Positions 1-9,600 of a DNA stretch of 64,000 nucleotides are shown here, in pieces. The notes below the pieces were generated by a model. It saw nothing but the letters and a program-made list of their open reading frames with translations, was not told where the DNA came from and searched no databases. The stretch spans positions 1 to 64,000 of the forward strand of contig NZ_LMKN01000011.1 in assembly GCF_001421535.1 (NCBI RefSeq), given 5' to 3'. This stretch comes from Sphingomonas sp. Leaf20. GTDB lineage: Bacteria > Pseudomonadota > Alphaproteobacteria > Sphingomonadales > Sphingomonadaceae. The translations under genes and the position numbers were made by a program. How positions within the stretch are numbered: position 1 is the stretch's first letter; each line of letters begins with the position of its first letter.

Positions 1-213
1 CACCGACAACTTCGGGCTCGGCTGCATGCCAACCATGAGGAGGGCTTGCCTCGTTGCTTCCGCCACGGCGCTATCAATCGCCTGCTGCTTCGTAAATTCT
101 TCCGGTGGATGGTCCGCCCACAGCTGGATGGCTGCCGCAAGGCTGTCGGCCGGCGGTGCTGGCACGGGTGGGGACGGCAAGGCCTGCAAAACAATGGCGA
201 GTAGCTGGAGCAT
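1..213 (-). CDS. Hypothetical secreted protein, C-terminus beyond the window
   Basis: An open frame of 71 codons runs from an ATG at 211-213 to the window edge with no stop, so the C-terminus is missing. The first 15 or so residues (MLQLLAIVLQALPSP) are hydrophobic and look like a signal peptide or membrane anchor, followed by a Pro/Ala-rich linker and then a charged, helix-prone stretch (residues about 25-60) rich in Ala, Glu and Gln. I do not recognise a family. The gene lies downstream of another secreted hypothetical on the same strand, about 170 bp apart. The antisense frame here is shorter and lacks protein-like composition. Confidence 0.55.
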   Translation of the reverse strand, partial: MLQLLAIVLQALPSPPVPAPPADSLAAAIQLWADHPPEEFTKQQAIDSAVAEATRQALLMVGMQPSPKLSV

Positions 214-383
214 TTACCGATGTTGCCATACCTAAGCCGATGTCCGCAATTGAGCGTTAGCGGTCATTCGACGCGATTGGCTCCAGAACGTCCGGAATTA
301 TTGGAAGGCGGAGCGGCTGCTCTCTGGACGAAGGTGTCTTACTCTCTGCTTTGGGACGTTGCGTCATTGGCCCGAGCTGAATG

Positions 384-1211
384 CTAACTCGGCGTCGAAA
401 GCGTGATGTCACTCCTCTTTACCTGCCAAACTCTCTTGTCAGGTGTGGCCACATACAACGGCATGCCAAGGCTGTATGAGGCGAACACATGAAGCTCGGT
501 AGGAACAGGATCCAAAAGGTGATTGATCATGAAGCCGACCGGTGTCGCACCGGCTGGCAGCTTGGGCACCTTCATGTTCAAGCAGTTCACGCTGTAGGGC
601 CGATAGCTGAGAACCTTGCCGTCTGATCCAACCACGACACGGTAGTTCCCACCCAGCGGGTATGTTCCGGCGTCCTGCTGGGCCGACAACAGGTAGACGG
701 CAGTTGGGCCATCCTTACGCGAGGGCAGAACGATGGTGTTGAAAGGCCGTGAGTTACAGGGTCGATAAGATCGCTCTTGCGCTGTGACTGCGCCGATTTC
801 CCGGGCTCGCGCCAATACAGTCTGTTCCCGCGTCAGAGCGATCGGTTGGGCAAGCACCTCGTTCCGGAACACTTTCCCCCCGCGCACGTCCGCGACGAAG
901 AAGGCTTGCGCATCAGCAGCCCCACCACGGTAGTAGGTGACGCGGAGCAACTGCTCGCCAATCTGCTCGACGATATAGCCGCCAGCGCCTGCGAGCTTTT
1001 CCTTTGGAATCTTCGCTGTGAGCGCATCCGAGCTGAGCCAAGCGGCACGATCGTATTCGTAGAGTGTGCGCCCAAGGCTGGACGATTGTGCCCGCCGTTG
1101 CTCGATCTGTGCAGGTGTTGGTGCGGTACCTGGAGCGAGAGGAGCTGGAGGCGTGCCACCCGGTCCTTGTAAGCCAGCAATGAGAGTCCATCCAACGAGC
1201 GCCAGCAGCAT
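384..1211 (-). CDS. Secreted hypothetical protein, 275 aa
   Basis: The start at 1211 is chosen because AGGAG lies 6 nt upstream; a GTG one codon earlier is the alternative. The N-terminus is a hydrophobic segment (MLLALVGWTLIAGL) ending near a Gly/Pro-rich stretch, which fits a signal peptide. The rest (about residues 45-275) is a soluble periplasmic-type sequence with several beta-rich stretches and two Cys (in YRPCNSRPF and YSVNCLNMK) that could form a disulphide. No catalytic motif is evident and I do not recognise the family. It has no obvious operon partner; the next gene in its direction is the partial secreted protein at the window edge. Confidence 0.7.
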   Translation of the reverse strand: MLLALVGWTLIAGLQGPGGTPPAPLAPGTAPTPAQIEQRRAQSSSLGRTLYEYDRAAWLSSDALTAKIPKEKLAGAGGYIVEQIGEQLLRVTYYRGGAADAQAFFVADVRGGKVFRNEVLAQPIALTREQTVLARAREIGAVTAQERSYRPCNSRPFNTIVLPSRKDGPTAVYLLSAQQDAGTYPLGGNYRVVVGSDGKVLSYRPYSVNCLNMKVPKLPAGATPVGFMINHLLDPVPTELHVFASYSLGMPLYVATPDKRVWQVKRSDITLSTPS

Positions 1212-1441
1212 CACGATCTCCTATCGAGCAAGGCTAGCCGAAGCGAAGCATCCTTCAAGCCATTCCGGCGCGCAATTTTGTCGGTAGGGCTTAGGCAATA
1301 CCCGCGATTGGGCGACACCGGCATTTCCGGAAGTGTGTGGAAAGCGGACGGGGTATCTCTAGGGCGCCAAGGGGTACGCCGGATCCCGGGGAGGGCGGAA
1401 TTTGATGGCGGTGGCGGAGGACATCCCCGCCGCTGCCCTGA

Positions 1442-1609
1442 CTATTTAATGCTATGCCCTGGTTCACGACTGCGTTCCCCGAGCGCGGCGTAGATGGCTG
1501 CCTGATCCAGATGAGCTCGGCGCTTTTCTTTCGTATCCGCCCCTGCGGCAGCTTCCAGTTCATCCGACGCCAACTTCTCAAAATCTGGCTCGGGTTCGAT
1601 GTATGCCAT
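1442..1609 (-). CDS. Small conserved protein, 55 aa (repeat copy 1)
   Basis: A 55-codon frame starts at ATG 1609 and ends with TAG at 1442-1444; it begins MAYIEPEPDFEKLA and ends SREPGHSIK. The middle reads ELEAAA..TKEKRRAHLDQAAIYAALGE, a helical pattern typical of small sphingomonad proteins whose role is unknown. The same frame is intact in the second repeat copy, where about six of the ten codon changes are synonymous; this supports it being translated and under some selection. It lies on the same strand as the Rmf-like gene in the block, 138 bp downstream of it. Confidence 0.72.
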   Translation of the reverse strand: MAYIEPEPDFEKLASDELEAAAGADTKEKRRAHLDQAAIYAALGERSREPGHSIK

Positions 1610-1747
1610 TCAGAAACCTCGCCGTTCAACCAAGCGCGGGCCGGTACGACAGCGAACACCATGCGCAAATACTCAAACTAATACGCTTTCAGGGATTGTC
1701 TCATATCGAGACAAACCAACGTGGTTCGTGCGGACAGTGGATGAGGT

Positions 1748-1915
1748 TCATTTGTTACCGTAGAGACGCGCCGTGATGAAAGCATTCTGCCAGATAGCTC
1801 GCAGAACCGGAGTCTGGCCCTCGTCATAAGGGCAGTGTTCCAGCCGCCCTTCTTTCTCCTTACCGGCTGCTAGCCCTTCGGTTTGGGCAGTAAGCGCCGT
1901 CGTCGTATCTGTCAT
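1748..1915 (-). CDS. Rmf/CrpP-like small protein, 55 aa (repeat copy 1)
   Basis: The frame begins MTDTTTALTAQ and contains EGLAAGKEKEG, a CPY motif and a later W..AF pattern. This spacing of small residues, CPY and Trp resembles the ribosome modulation factor / CrpP family of very short proteins. An upstream ATG at 1939 is open in this copy, but in the second repeat copy a TAA lies between it and the ATG at 1915, so 1915 is chosen as the start. True Rmf proteins bind 100S ribosomes in stationary phase; that role is only inferred by similarity here. Confidence 0.65.
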   Translation of the reverse strand: MTDTTTALTAQTEGLAAGKEKEGRLEHCPYDEGQTPVLRAIWQNAFITARLYGNK

Positions 1916-2093
1916 GATGGCGGAAAAATACTCAATCAAGGGGAGCGGTCATCCCGTCTCTACAGCCGTCCTGTTAGATCCAACTTATTACCAATAACTA
2001 ACTAAGCTATGACGTCGGTGGTTCAATCCTAAGGTATCTGCCACGGGAGGACGGGGTACGCTCGCGGTAAACGGCGCGAATGCTCGTGGCTGC

Positions 2094-2111
2094 TGCGGAG
2101 GACACCTCCGC
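2094..2111. repeat. GCGGAG/CTCCGC hairpin, intergenic repeat family
   Basis: GCGGAG and CTCCGC flank a 5-nt loop (GACAC). The same stem, with a TGC or GTC context, recurs at 60807-60823, 62662-62687 and 63471-63493, always between genes. It may act as a terminator-like structure or be a small dispersed element. Confidence 0.55.
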
Positions 2112-2242
2112 CGCAATCGCGTGTCCGCTATTGGTGGGTTAGCGGACCGGCCGTTATTGGGTAGGCGGCCAGTGTTAGCAGACATAGCGTGGCGCAGCCG
2201 CTTTTCAGAAAGGGGCCGTTGATCGAGAACGAGCTTCTCGCG

Positions 2243-2683
2243 CTAGTATCTTGACGCAGGTAACGGCGCTATCATACCACTATTGACGGTCTTCACGGAA
2301 TAATACTGAACCTCACGGTCCCCACGAGATTTAGTGGTTTCCTGTTCATTCAGCATAACCGCTATAACATAGCAGCTCGTTGAGCGGGGGGTTCCGGCAA
2401 TGACGGCGGTTGTGCAACTTTCTTTTGTGACACCGATGCGCGAGAAACCTCGGTCGGCCGCCATTTTAGAAGCCTTGATTATGAGTTTATCGTATAAGGA
2501 TAAATTATCATGTGGATCCGACATGATATACGTTCTGATCTGGTTATTTGATTGATAAGAACCGCCGACCTCGCCCCTCGATGGAAGGCCAAATCGTTTC
2601 GAGAGTAGGCCCGAAAACTGTGCGTTCGCACAGGTCGAGACGAATAAAGATATGACACAGAATCCTAGAACATCTATCCGCAT
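2243..2683 (-). CDS. Secreted hypothetical protein, 146 aa
   Basis: The ATG at 2683 follows an AGGG at about 7 nt and begins a clear signal peptide (MRIDVLGFCVISLFVSTCANA, cleavage likely after ANA). The open frame extends much further upstream, but that part is out-of-character sequence overlapping the opposite-strand membrane gene, so the shorter start is preferred. The mature part has two Cys (SCTTAV and TSCYVI), compatible with a periplasmic disulphide, and a C-terminus rich in Lys, Arg and Tyr. I recognise no domain. Local GC is lower than in the efflux genes downstream, which suggests accessory DNA. Confidence 0.7.
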   Translation of the reverse strand: MRIDVLGFCVISLFVSTCANAQFSGLLSKRFGLPSRGEVGGSYQSNNQIRTYIMSDPHDNLSLYDKLIIKASKMAADRGFSRIGVTKESCTTAVIAGTPRSTSCYVIAVMLNEQETTKSRGDREVQYYSVKTVNSGMIAPLPASRY

Positions 2684-2894
2684 CAGAAAGCCCTGAATTA
2701 TAATTGATATTCTGTAATTAGACCCAATATATCTAGGATCTGTAAAAACTGGACGAAATTGCAGGATCGAACGGCCGCTTCCGGCGGCAGGGCCGGTCCG
2801 CTTGTATCTCCATGTTTGGGCATAAGCGGAATGGCCAGTTTGGAAACACGAGCGGTCGTTGACTAGTCCGCGGCGGACAACCATCCTGACGCCG

Positions 2895-3248
2895 ATGGAG
2901 GGATGGTTGGAGCTTCGTCTTAAGCTTTTGGTCGTTCCCGTTCTCGTCGGGGGTGCAGTCTTTGCGGCGATTCTCCTGGCACTGCGGTGGCTGATCCCTG
3001 ACGATCGAACCCATCTCAAGCGCAGAGTGGCCCTGTGCTGGCTTGTCGGCTTATCTACGGCGTTATGGATCGGGTTCGAGTTAGAAGACGCCAAGGCAGC
3101 CGCCATCCACAATCGCAACATCGGCATTCCTGTCGTATTCATCTGGGCATGGGTCACGATGGTGCTGCCCGCACCGTTCGTCGGGATGGCCATGCTGTCA
3201 CTCGGCGGTGACTGGCTAGGTACGCTCGGCAATCACCGAGACGAGTGA
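2895..3248 (+). CDS. Small inner-membrane protein, 117 aa
   Basis: Starting at the ATG 2895 (MEGWLELRL), the protein has three strongly hydrophobic stretches: residues about 10-33, 45-62 and 78-104, so it is predicted to span the inner membrane about three times. No enzyme or transporter motif is seen. An upstream ATG at 2859 adds 12 basic residues and is less likely. The gene stands alone, divergent from the secreted protein at 2243-2683 and separated by about 210 bp that could hold both promoters. Confidence 0.65.
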   Translation: MEGWLELRLKLLVVPVLVGGAVFAAILLALRWLIPDDRTHLKRRVALCWLVGLSTALWIGFELEDAKAAAIHNRNIGIPVVFIWAWVTMVLPAPFVGMAMLSLGGDWLGTLGNHRDE

Positions 3249-3429
3249 CCCGCCTAGGCGTTTTTGGACGTTTTCGGCGAGTTGTGGCAACGCTCAACCC
3301 GCCTCTGCGAATGAGACATCGCCTCGTACGGCGCGGTTTCACCTTACCTAAGGCTCGGCCGGAACATCTATTTCTGGTGGATTCCGGTCCGTCTGCTTTA
3401 GAGCGGAGAGATGCGAAATTGCCGTTGTG

Positions 3430-3855
3430 TCAGCCCAAACTATCGGGCGAAGGGCCTTCAAGATCGGGCCGGCGGATTGACTCCCCCCCAGACCTTTCCC
3501 AAACTTGCAGGATAGCAATCCATTCTGCAATCATCGGGTTTCCGGGGCAATTGAAGCCGTCATCTCGAAGATGTAATGGCGGATCATCGTGTGCTTCGCT
3601 AATGGTCTCACCAGTCTTGCTATCGAATGGATAGCCTAAGACGGGTTCCACAACGTTCTGTAGCAAGATGGCTTGTGTGCCGATGGCAACGGCGAATGCG
3701 CGACGGCACTGTTGGCAGCATACCCGCACCAACATATTTGTGCGGGCAAAGGTCGCTCTATCTGGAGCGTATTCACAGTACCGCGGGATACCGTTGAGCC
3801 ACCAAGTCGGCGGCTCCGAGATACGATCCGTGATGTCCATGAGGGGGTAGTGCAT
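3430..3855 (-). CDS. Conserved hypothetical protein, 141 aa
   Basis: The protein begins MHYPLMDITDRI and has a pattern I associate with a small family of uncharacterised proteins: an early EPPTWW..GIPRY segment, then RVCCQQC, a Cys-rich element that could bind a metal, and an aromatic/Pro-rich C-terminal half with NCPGNPMIAEW. It is cytosolic by composition, with no signal peptide or membrane segment. A weak AGGGA precedes the start; the internal ATG (MDITDRI) is an alternative. Neighbours give no functional clue. The 250 bp on its upstream side hold no gene I can support. Confidence 0.62.
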   Translation of the reverse strand: MHYPLMDITDRISEPPTWWLNGIPRYCEYAPDRATFARTNMLVRVCCQQCRRAFAVAIGTQAILLQNVVEPVLGYPFDSKTGETISEAHDDPPLHLRDDGFNCPGNPMIAEWIAILQVWERSGGESIRRPDLEGPSPDSLG

Positions 3856-4103
3856 CTCGATCCCTGCCTTCGAAGGTGAACCTATGGCAGGTTTCAGGTG
3901 AGGGATAGCCCTAGGGGAACGACTAGGTTTGGGCGGAATGTGCCCTGCCCTTACTTCCGGTCAGACCCACAAAGTGACATTCGAGCTCGTCTTCCGTCTT
4001 CCGAACTCCAGACGTTCATTCATAATCGATGCGGATGTTATGTCGCCGCCTTCCCAACCGACTTCACGATCGGCGCTCATGACAGCCTCGCCTGACGCCG
4101 GGA

Positions 4104-4311
4104 CTAGACGCGCATCGCATCGACAAAGGCTTGGAACGCGACGGTTGGCTGACGCCGGCTTGGATAATAAAGGTGGTTTGCCGGCAGCGTGGGCGCTCAA
4201 CCGGCAAGCACCTCAACGAGCGTGCCATTGACCAGTTGCCGCTCGGCGTGCGGTATCGGCAGACAGGCGATACCGAGCCCGGCAACCGCGGCGTCGCGCA
4301 TCACGTCGACG
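4104..4311 (-). pseudogene. C-terminal remnant of a LysR-type regulator
   Basis: The minus strand encodes the end of a LysR substrate-binding domain: DAAVAGLGIACLP, then LVNGTLVEVLAG, a TGA where Trp is expected, and in the same frame PANHLYYPSRRQP..AFQAFVDAMRV before a TAG at 4104-4106. The sequence is cut on its N-terminal side exactly where the IS6-like element begins, so the helix-turn-helix and most of the effector domain are gone. Typical LysR proteins are about 300 aa; about 68 codons remain. It is non-functional. Confidence 0.8.
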
Positions 4312-5152
4312 GGGGCTGTCAGTCTAACGCGAACCGCTCTCCACATGATGGATCTCGGCCTTGGAATGTGGCGGCTTAACTCACGAGGATCTGCCACTCC
4401 GCCGACGCGGCGGAGCGTCGTTCCTTGTAAGTCTGGCGGTCGACGAGGTGGCGCTCGAGATTGAAGTGGTTGTGAACGCTGGCATGGACGGATGCGAGTT
4501 TCTGCAACGTCGTCATCCGCCTGAATCGGTGCATCGCTCGCTCCCGTCATTGGAACGAGAGGTGGCTGTTCTCAACACGATTATTGGGCCAACAGCCGAC
4601 CTCCCGCTTTTCTTCGTTGCCCAGTTCACGCATCGCTGCGCGATAAGAGCGCAGCCCATCAGTGGTGACCCCTTCCGGCGAACCATGCCGTTTCAGCGCT
4701 TTCTTCGTGAAAGTGAGTGCTGCCGCCTTGTCCCTGGTCTTGGAAACGAAGCTGTCGAGGATCTCGCTTTCGTGATCTACAGCGCGCCACAGGTACACCA
4801 TCTCACCATTAAGCTTCACGTACATCTCGTCCAGATGCCAGCGCCATTGTCGGAAACCCCGCATCGCACTCACCCGCTGGCGACGGATGTCGCTGGCGAA
4901 CATCGGGCCGAACCTGTTCCAACACATGCGCACCGTTTCATGGCAGATGTCGATACCGCGACCGTACAGCAGGTCCTCGACGTTCCTCAGCGATAGCAGG
5001 AAGCGAATGTACATCATCACGACCAGCGGATCACTTCGGGCGACGAATTGAAACGTCGAAACGGACTCGGCGGTAGCGCGCCCCAGATTTGCGGCTCATC
5101 TAAGTATGGTATCAGCCGCCTACCCTGTTTGCCACGTTGCTTTGACAGAGCC
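4312..5152 (-). mobile_element. Decayed IS6-family insertion sequence
   Basis: The element spans about 840 bp, the normal size for IS6. Read on the minus strand, the left end is GGCTCTGTCAAAG (5140-5152) and the right end, read inward, GGGGCTGTCAGTC (from 4312); they are imperfect inverted repeats like IS6 termini. The transposase between them is broken. No 8-bp target duplication is visible (ACTTTAGC on one side, nothing matching on the other), as expected for an old or recombined copy. It sits at the break of the LysR remnant. Confidence 0.75.
4376..5099 (-). pseudogene. IS6-family transposase, frameshifted and with an internal stop
   Basis: The central part is a classic IS6 DDE transposase: VEDLLYGRGIDICHETVR, WRWHLDEMYVKLNGE, LWRAVDHE..ILDSFV, ITTDGLRSY-like GVTTDGLRSY, and NNRVENSHL. 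Two defects are visible. Near the N-terminus a one-base deletion separates FNSSPEVIR from VVMMYIRF. After ENSHLSFQ a TGA replaces the expected Arg codon, and the same frame continues RERAMHRFR..LASVHASVHNHFNLERHL..AEWQILVS to a TAA. A start at 5099 (MSRKS) fits family N-termini. Confidence 0.85.
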
Positions 5153-5203
5153 ACTTTAGCTGCTGCTGGGTTTCAAAAGTCGGTTAACGCGCTGCTCCGG
5201 TTG

Positions 5204-6613
5204 TTAGGCGGGCTTGGGTGCGGCCTGCCAGCCGCCCCCTAACGCCCGGAACAGGTCGACCTGTGCGCCCGCGATCCGCGCGTCGGCCGCGGCGAGCTCG
5301 GTATCGGTATCTGCCAGCGTCCGCTCGGCGTCGAGGACGTCGAGGAAGTCGATCTGGCCTTCCCGCTGGCGCGCGCGGGTGATGCGCGCGGCGGTGGCGG
5401 CGTTGTCATGCGCGGACTGTAACTGCGTGCGGCGATCGAGTTCGCGCGCATAGTTGGACAGCGCGGTCTCGGTTTCCTCGAGCGCGGTCAGCACGCTGCC
5501 GTCGAAACTGGCTAGCGCACCGCGCGTGTCGGCCTCGGCACCGGCGATGCGCGCGCGCGCCGCCGATTGATTGACCGACCAGTTGAGCAGCGGACCGAGC
5601 AACCAGCGGATCGGCCCGCCGGTGAAGACGTCGCCGACGCTGAGCGCGGTCGAACCGATCGAAGCGCCGAGCGCAATCTGCGGATAGAGCTGCGACGTCT
5701 GCACCCCGATCCGCGCGGTGGCGGCGGCGAGCCGGCGTTCGGCGGCGTGCACGTCCGGGCGACGCGCAAGCAGGCTCGCGCCGTCGCCGATCGGGATCGG
5801 TCGGTCGAGCCGCGGCGTCGTGACGCGCGCGCCGGCGCTGGCGGGCAGGTCCTGCGGGGTGCGGCCGGTGAGCGTGGCGAGGCGGAAGAGCGCAGCCTGA
5901 CGCTCGGCTTCGATCTGCGGGATGTTCGCGGCGCGCTGATCGCGCAGCGCGGCGATCCGGACCTGGTCGAGACGGGCGGCGCGGCCTGCGTCGACCCGCT
6001 TGCCGGTCAGCGTGTTCGACTTGTCGAGCAGATCGACGATCCGCCGGGCGACCGCGAGGCGTTCTGCGGACGAGGCGGCATCGACATAGGCGCGCGTGGT
6101 GGCGGCGACGATCGAGACACGGACCGCGTCGGCATCGGCCTGCGCCGCGCCGACATCGCCGCGCGCGGCCTCAACGTTGCGGCGGACCCGGCCGGCGAGA
6201 TCGACCTCGTAGCTGACGTCGAGGCCGACATCGTACGTGGCGCGCTCGCGGTCGAAGCCGGGCAGGTTCTGGAGTTGCGAGGTGCGGGAGTAATTGCCGC
6301 TGCCGCTTGCGTTCACTTGGGGCTCGCGGTCGGTCTTCGCGCCGCGCAGCGAGGCGCGGGCGCTGTCGAGGCGGGCGACGGCGACGCGCAGGTCAGTGTT
6401 CGCCGCGAGCGCGTCGGCGACGAGGCCGTCGAGGACCGGGTCGCGGTACATCCGCCACCAGTCGTTATCGGGCGCCGTCGCGACGGTGGCCGCGCTGGCG
6501 GTGACGAACGATGCCGTCGCCTTGGGCGGGGTGATCGGCGCGACATAGTCGGGGCCGGCGGCGCACGCGGCAAGCGTCAGCGCCGAGAGGCTCGCGAGAA
6601 GCAGGGACTTCAT
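5204..6613 (-). CDS. RND efflux outer-membrane lipoprotein (NodT/OprM family), 469 aa
   Basis: This is the outer-membrane channel of a tripartite pump. The start at 6613 gives a lipoprotein signal peptide with Cys17 in TLAACAAGPDY. Both halves of the TolC-like fold are present, with the repeated long helices (DLRVAVARLDSARA.., ALEETETALSNYARELDRRTQL) and the family signature around FPxxG-like linkers (LYPQIALGASIG). Length matches the family (about 460-480 aa). It starts 10 bp after the stop of the pump gene and is the last gene of the operon adaptor-pump-channel. It is expected to be co-expressed with them under the TetR at 11968-12582. Confidence 0.93.
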   Translation of the reverse strand: MKSLLLASLSALTLAACAAGPDYVAPITPPKATASFVTASAATVATAPDNDWWRMYRDPVLDGLVADALAANTDLRVAVARLDSARASLRGAKTDREPQVNASGSGNYSRTSQLQNLPGFDRERATYDVGLDVSYEVDLAGRVRRNVEAARGDVGAAQADADAVRVSIVAATTRAYVDAASSAERLAVARRIVDLLDKSNTLTGKRVDAGRAARLDQVRIAALRDQRAANIPQIEAERQAALFRLATLTGRTPQDLPASAGARVTTPRLDRPIPIGDGASLLARRPDVHAAERRLAAATARIGVQTSQLYPQIALGASIGSTALSVGDVFTGGPIRWLLGPLLNWSVNQSAARARIAGAEADTRGALASFDGSVLTALEETETALSNYARELDRRTQLQSAHDNAATAARITRARQREGQIDFLDVLDAERTLADTDTELAAADARIAGAQVDLFRALGGGWQAAPKPA

Positions 6614-6623
6614 GAGGCTGGTC

Positions 6624-9600
6624 CTATTCGGCTGGCTGAAGGGTCGCGGCGGGGGCAGCGGCTGGCTTGCGGCGTTCGAACCGCATCGCCAGCGCCCGTG
6701 CGACGACATAGAAAGTGGGGGTGAAGAGCAGGCCGAAGCCGGTCACGCCGATCATCCCGAAAAACACCGCGGTGCCGAGCGCCTGGCGCAGTTCGGCGCC
6801 CGCCCCGTCGGCGATCACCAGCGGCACCGCGCCGAGGATGAACGCGAAGCTCGTCATCAGAATCGGCCGCAACCGGTCCTTCGCCGCGCGCACCGCCGCC
6901 TCGACCGGGGACAGGCCATCCTGTTCCTCGGCCTGCTTGGCGAACTCCACGACCAGGATTGCGTTCTTCGCGGCCAAGGCGATGAGCACGACCAGCCCGA
7001 TCTGCGTCAGGACGTTGTTGTCCATGCCCCTCAGATTCACCCCGGTCATCGCCGCGAGCAGACACATCGGCACGATCAGGATGATCGCAAGCGGTAGCGT
7101 CAGGCTCTCATATTGCGCGGCGAGCACGAGGAAGACGAACAGCACGGCCATCCCGAAGACCAGCGCGGCGGTGCTGCCGGCCGCCTTTTGCTGGTAGGCG
7201 ATGCCGGTCCAGTCATGCGCGTAGCCAGCGGGTAGCGACGCATCGGCGAGCTTTTCCATCGCCACCAGCGACTGGCCCGAGGAATAGCCCTTCGCGGTGT
7301 CGCCATCCACCTCGACCGCGGGGAAGAGGTTGTAGCGGACGACGCGGTACGGGCCGGTCTTGTCTTTGAAGGTCGAGACCGAACCGACCGGGACCATCTG
7401 GCCCGAGTTGGAGCGCGTCTTGAGGTTGGCGATGTCCGCGGTGGTGTTGCGGAACGGTGCGTCGGCCTGCGCGGTGACGCGGTAGGTACGCCCTAACAGG
7501 TTGAAGTCGTTGACGAACGCCGAGCCGAGATAGACCTGCAACGCCTCGAACACGCGCTCGGGGGGGACGCCGAGCAGATTGGCCTTGGCGCGGTCGACAT
7601 CGGCGAAGATGCGCGGTGTGGCGGTGTCGAAGAAGGTGTAGACCTGCGCCAGGCCCTTGGTCTGGTTCGCCTTGCCGATCAGGTCGTAGCTCGTCTTGCC
7701 GAGCTCGCCATAGCCGTGGCCGCCCTGGTCCTGCACCATCAGGCGATAGCCGCCGGCCGAGCCGATCCCCTGGATCAGCGGCGGCGGGACGATCAGCAGC
7801 CGCGCTTCGGTGATGTCGCCGGTCGCCTTCTGCGATTCCGCCATGATGCTGGCGAGCGTGACGCCAAGCTTCTTGCGTTCCTCGAAGCTTTTCAGCGGGA
7901 TGTACGCAGCGGCACTATTGGGGGCGAGCGTCTGCGACGGGCCGTCGAAGCCCGCGAGCATGACCGCGCCCTTGACGCCGGCGAGCGGCAGGATGCGCTT
8001 GGCGACCTTCTGCATCACCGCGTCGGTACGCTCGACCGACGAGCCCGGCGGGAGCTGGATGACGGTCAGGAAATAGCCCTGGTCCTGCGCAGGGACGAAG
8101 CCCGACGGGGTGACCATGAACACGCCGACCGTGACCGCGATCAGCGCGGCATAGGCGACCATCATCCGCTTCGGCGCGGCGACGAGGCGCGCAGTGAGGC
8201 GGGCATAGCTTTCGCTCATCCGCTCGAACCCGCGGTTGAACGCGTCGCCCGCGCGGCGCACCGTGCGGGTCAGGCGATTGCCCGAGTCTGCAGGGGCGTT
8301 GGGCTTGAGCAGCATCGCCGCGAGCGCCGGCGACAGCGTCAGCGAGATGAGCAGCGAGATGATCGTCGCGGTCGAGATCGTCACTGCGAACTGGCGGTAG
8401 AACGCGCCGGAAAGCCCGGTCAGGAACACCGTCGGGATGAACACCGCGCACAGCACGAGCACGATCGCGACGAGCGCACCCGACACCTCGTCCATCGACG
8501 TGCGCGCGGCCTCCAGTGGCGAGAGCCCGTGTTCGAGGTTGCGCTCGACATTCTCGACCACGACGATCGCGTCATCGACGACGATCCCGATCGCGAGGAC
8601 GAGGCCGAACAGCGAGAGGTTGTTGAGGCTGTAGCCGAACGCGGCGAGCACCGCGAAGGTGCCGATCAGCGAGACCGGGATCGCCACGATCGGGATGATC
8701 GCCGCGCGCCATTTCTGCAGGAAGACGAGGATGACCAGAACGACGAGGATCATCGCCTCGAACAACGTATGCTTCACCGCGTCGATCGACTGCGCGATGA
8801 ATTCGGTCGGGTTGTAGATGACCTTGTATGCGAGGCCCTTGGGAAAGCGCTTCGACATGCTTTCCATCTCGGCGGTGACGGCCTGCGCGGCGCCGAGCGC
8901 GTTCGAGCCGGGACGCTGGAAGACCGCGGCAATGACCGTGGGCTTGCCGCTGAGATAGGTGTTGGCGCCGTAATCCTGCGCGCCGAGTTCGACCCGCGCG
9001 ACGTCCGAGACGCGGACCTGGCGGCCCTGCGCATCGGTACGGATGACGACGTCCGCGAACTGCTTGGGATCGGTCAGGCGCCCTTGCGTCTCGACGTTGA
9101 GCTGAAACGCGCTGTTGCCCTTGTCGTACGGCGGCTGGCCGAGCGTGCCGGCGGCGACCTGGACGTTCTGTGCGCGGAGCGCCGCGACGATCTCGCCCGC
9201 GGTGAGGTCGAGCGCGGCGGCGCGGCCGGGGTCGATCCACACGCGCATCGAATAATCGCGCGCGCCGAACAGCTGCACGTCGCCCACGCCGTCGATCCGG
9301 CTGAGGCGATCGCGGACCTGAGTCAGCGCGTAGTTGGAGATGTAGCCGCGATCGAGCGAGTTGTCGGGCGAGACGAGGTTCACGACCATCAGGAAGTCGG
9401 GCGACGTCTTCCGCGTGACGACGCCCAATCGCTGGACGTCCTCGGGCAGCCGCGGCACCGCGACCGCGACGCGGTTCTGGACGAGCACCTGTGCGGCATC
9501 GAGATCGGTGCCGATCTTGAAGGTGACGGTGATCGTCACCTTGCCGTCGCCGGTCGATTGCGACGACTGGTACAGCATGTTGTCGACGCCGTTGATCTCC

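Larger units (their letters stand above)
1413..1942. repeat. Long direct repeat, copy 1 (copy 2 at 63470-64000)
   Basis: About 530 bp here match the last 531 bp of the window in the same orientation, with roughly 35 mismatches by eye and very few gaps. The block contains two small minus-strand genes present in both copies. The match starts within a GGCGGAG..CCGCC hairpin and continues at least to the sequence ACTCAATC; copy 2 is cut by the window end, so the full repeat may be longer. Confidence 0.92.

Noticed and set aside
2260-2275. Sequence resembling the xyl-box (AACGGCGCTATCA)
   Set aside because: The core TAGCGCTA is not conserved and it lies inside the 3' end of a coding sequence on the minus strand, not in a promoter.
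2243-3232. 329-codon minus-strand frame covering the secreted 146-aa gene
   Set aside because: The upstream two-thirds overlap the plus-strand membrane gene and lack protein-like composition; a signal peptide and ribosome site mark the true start at 2683.
5567-6724. Long plus-strand open frame antisense to the NodT gene
   Set aside because: Composition is Arg/Ala/Gly-rich shadow sequence of high-GC coding DNA; the minus-strand frame is a textbook outer-membrane efflux lipoprotein.
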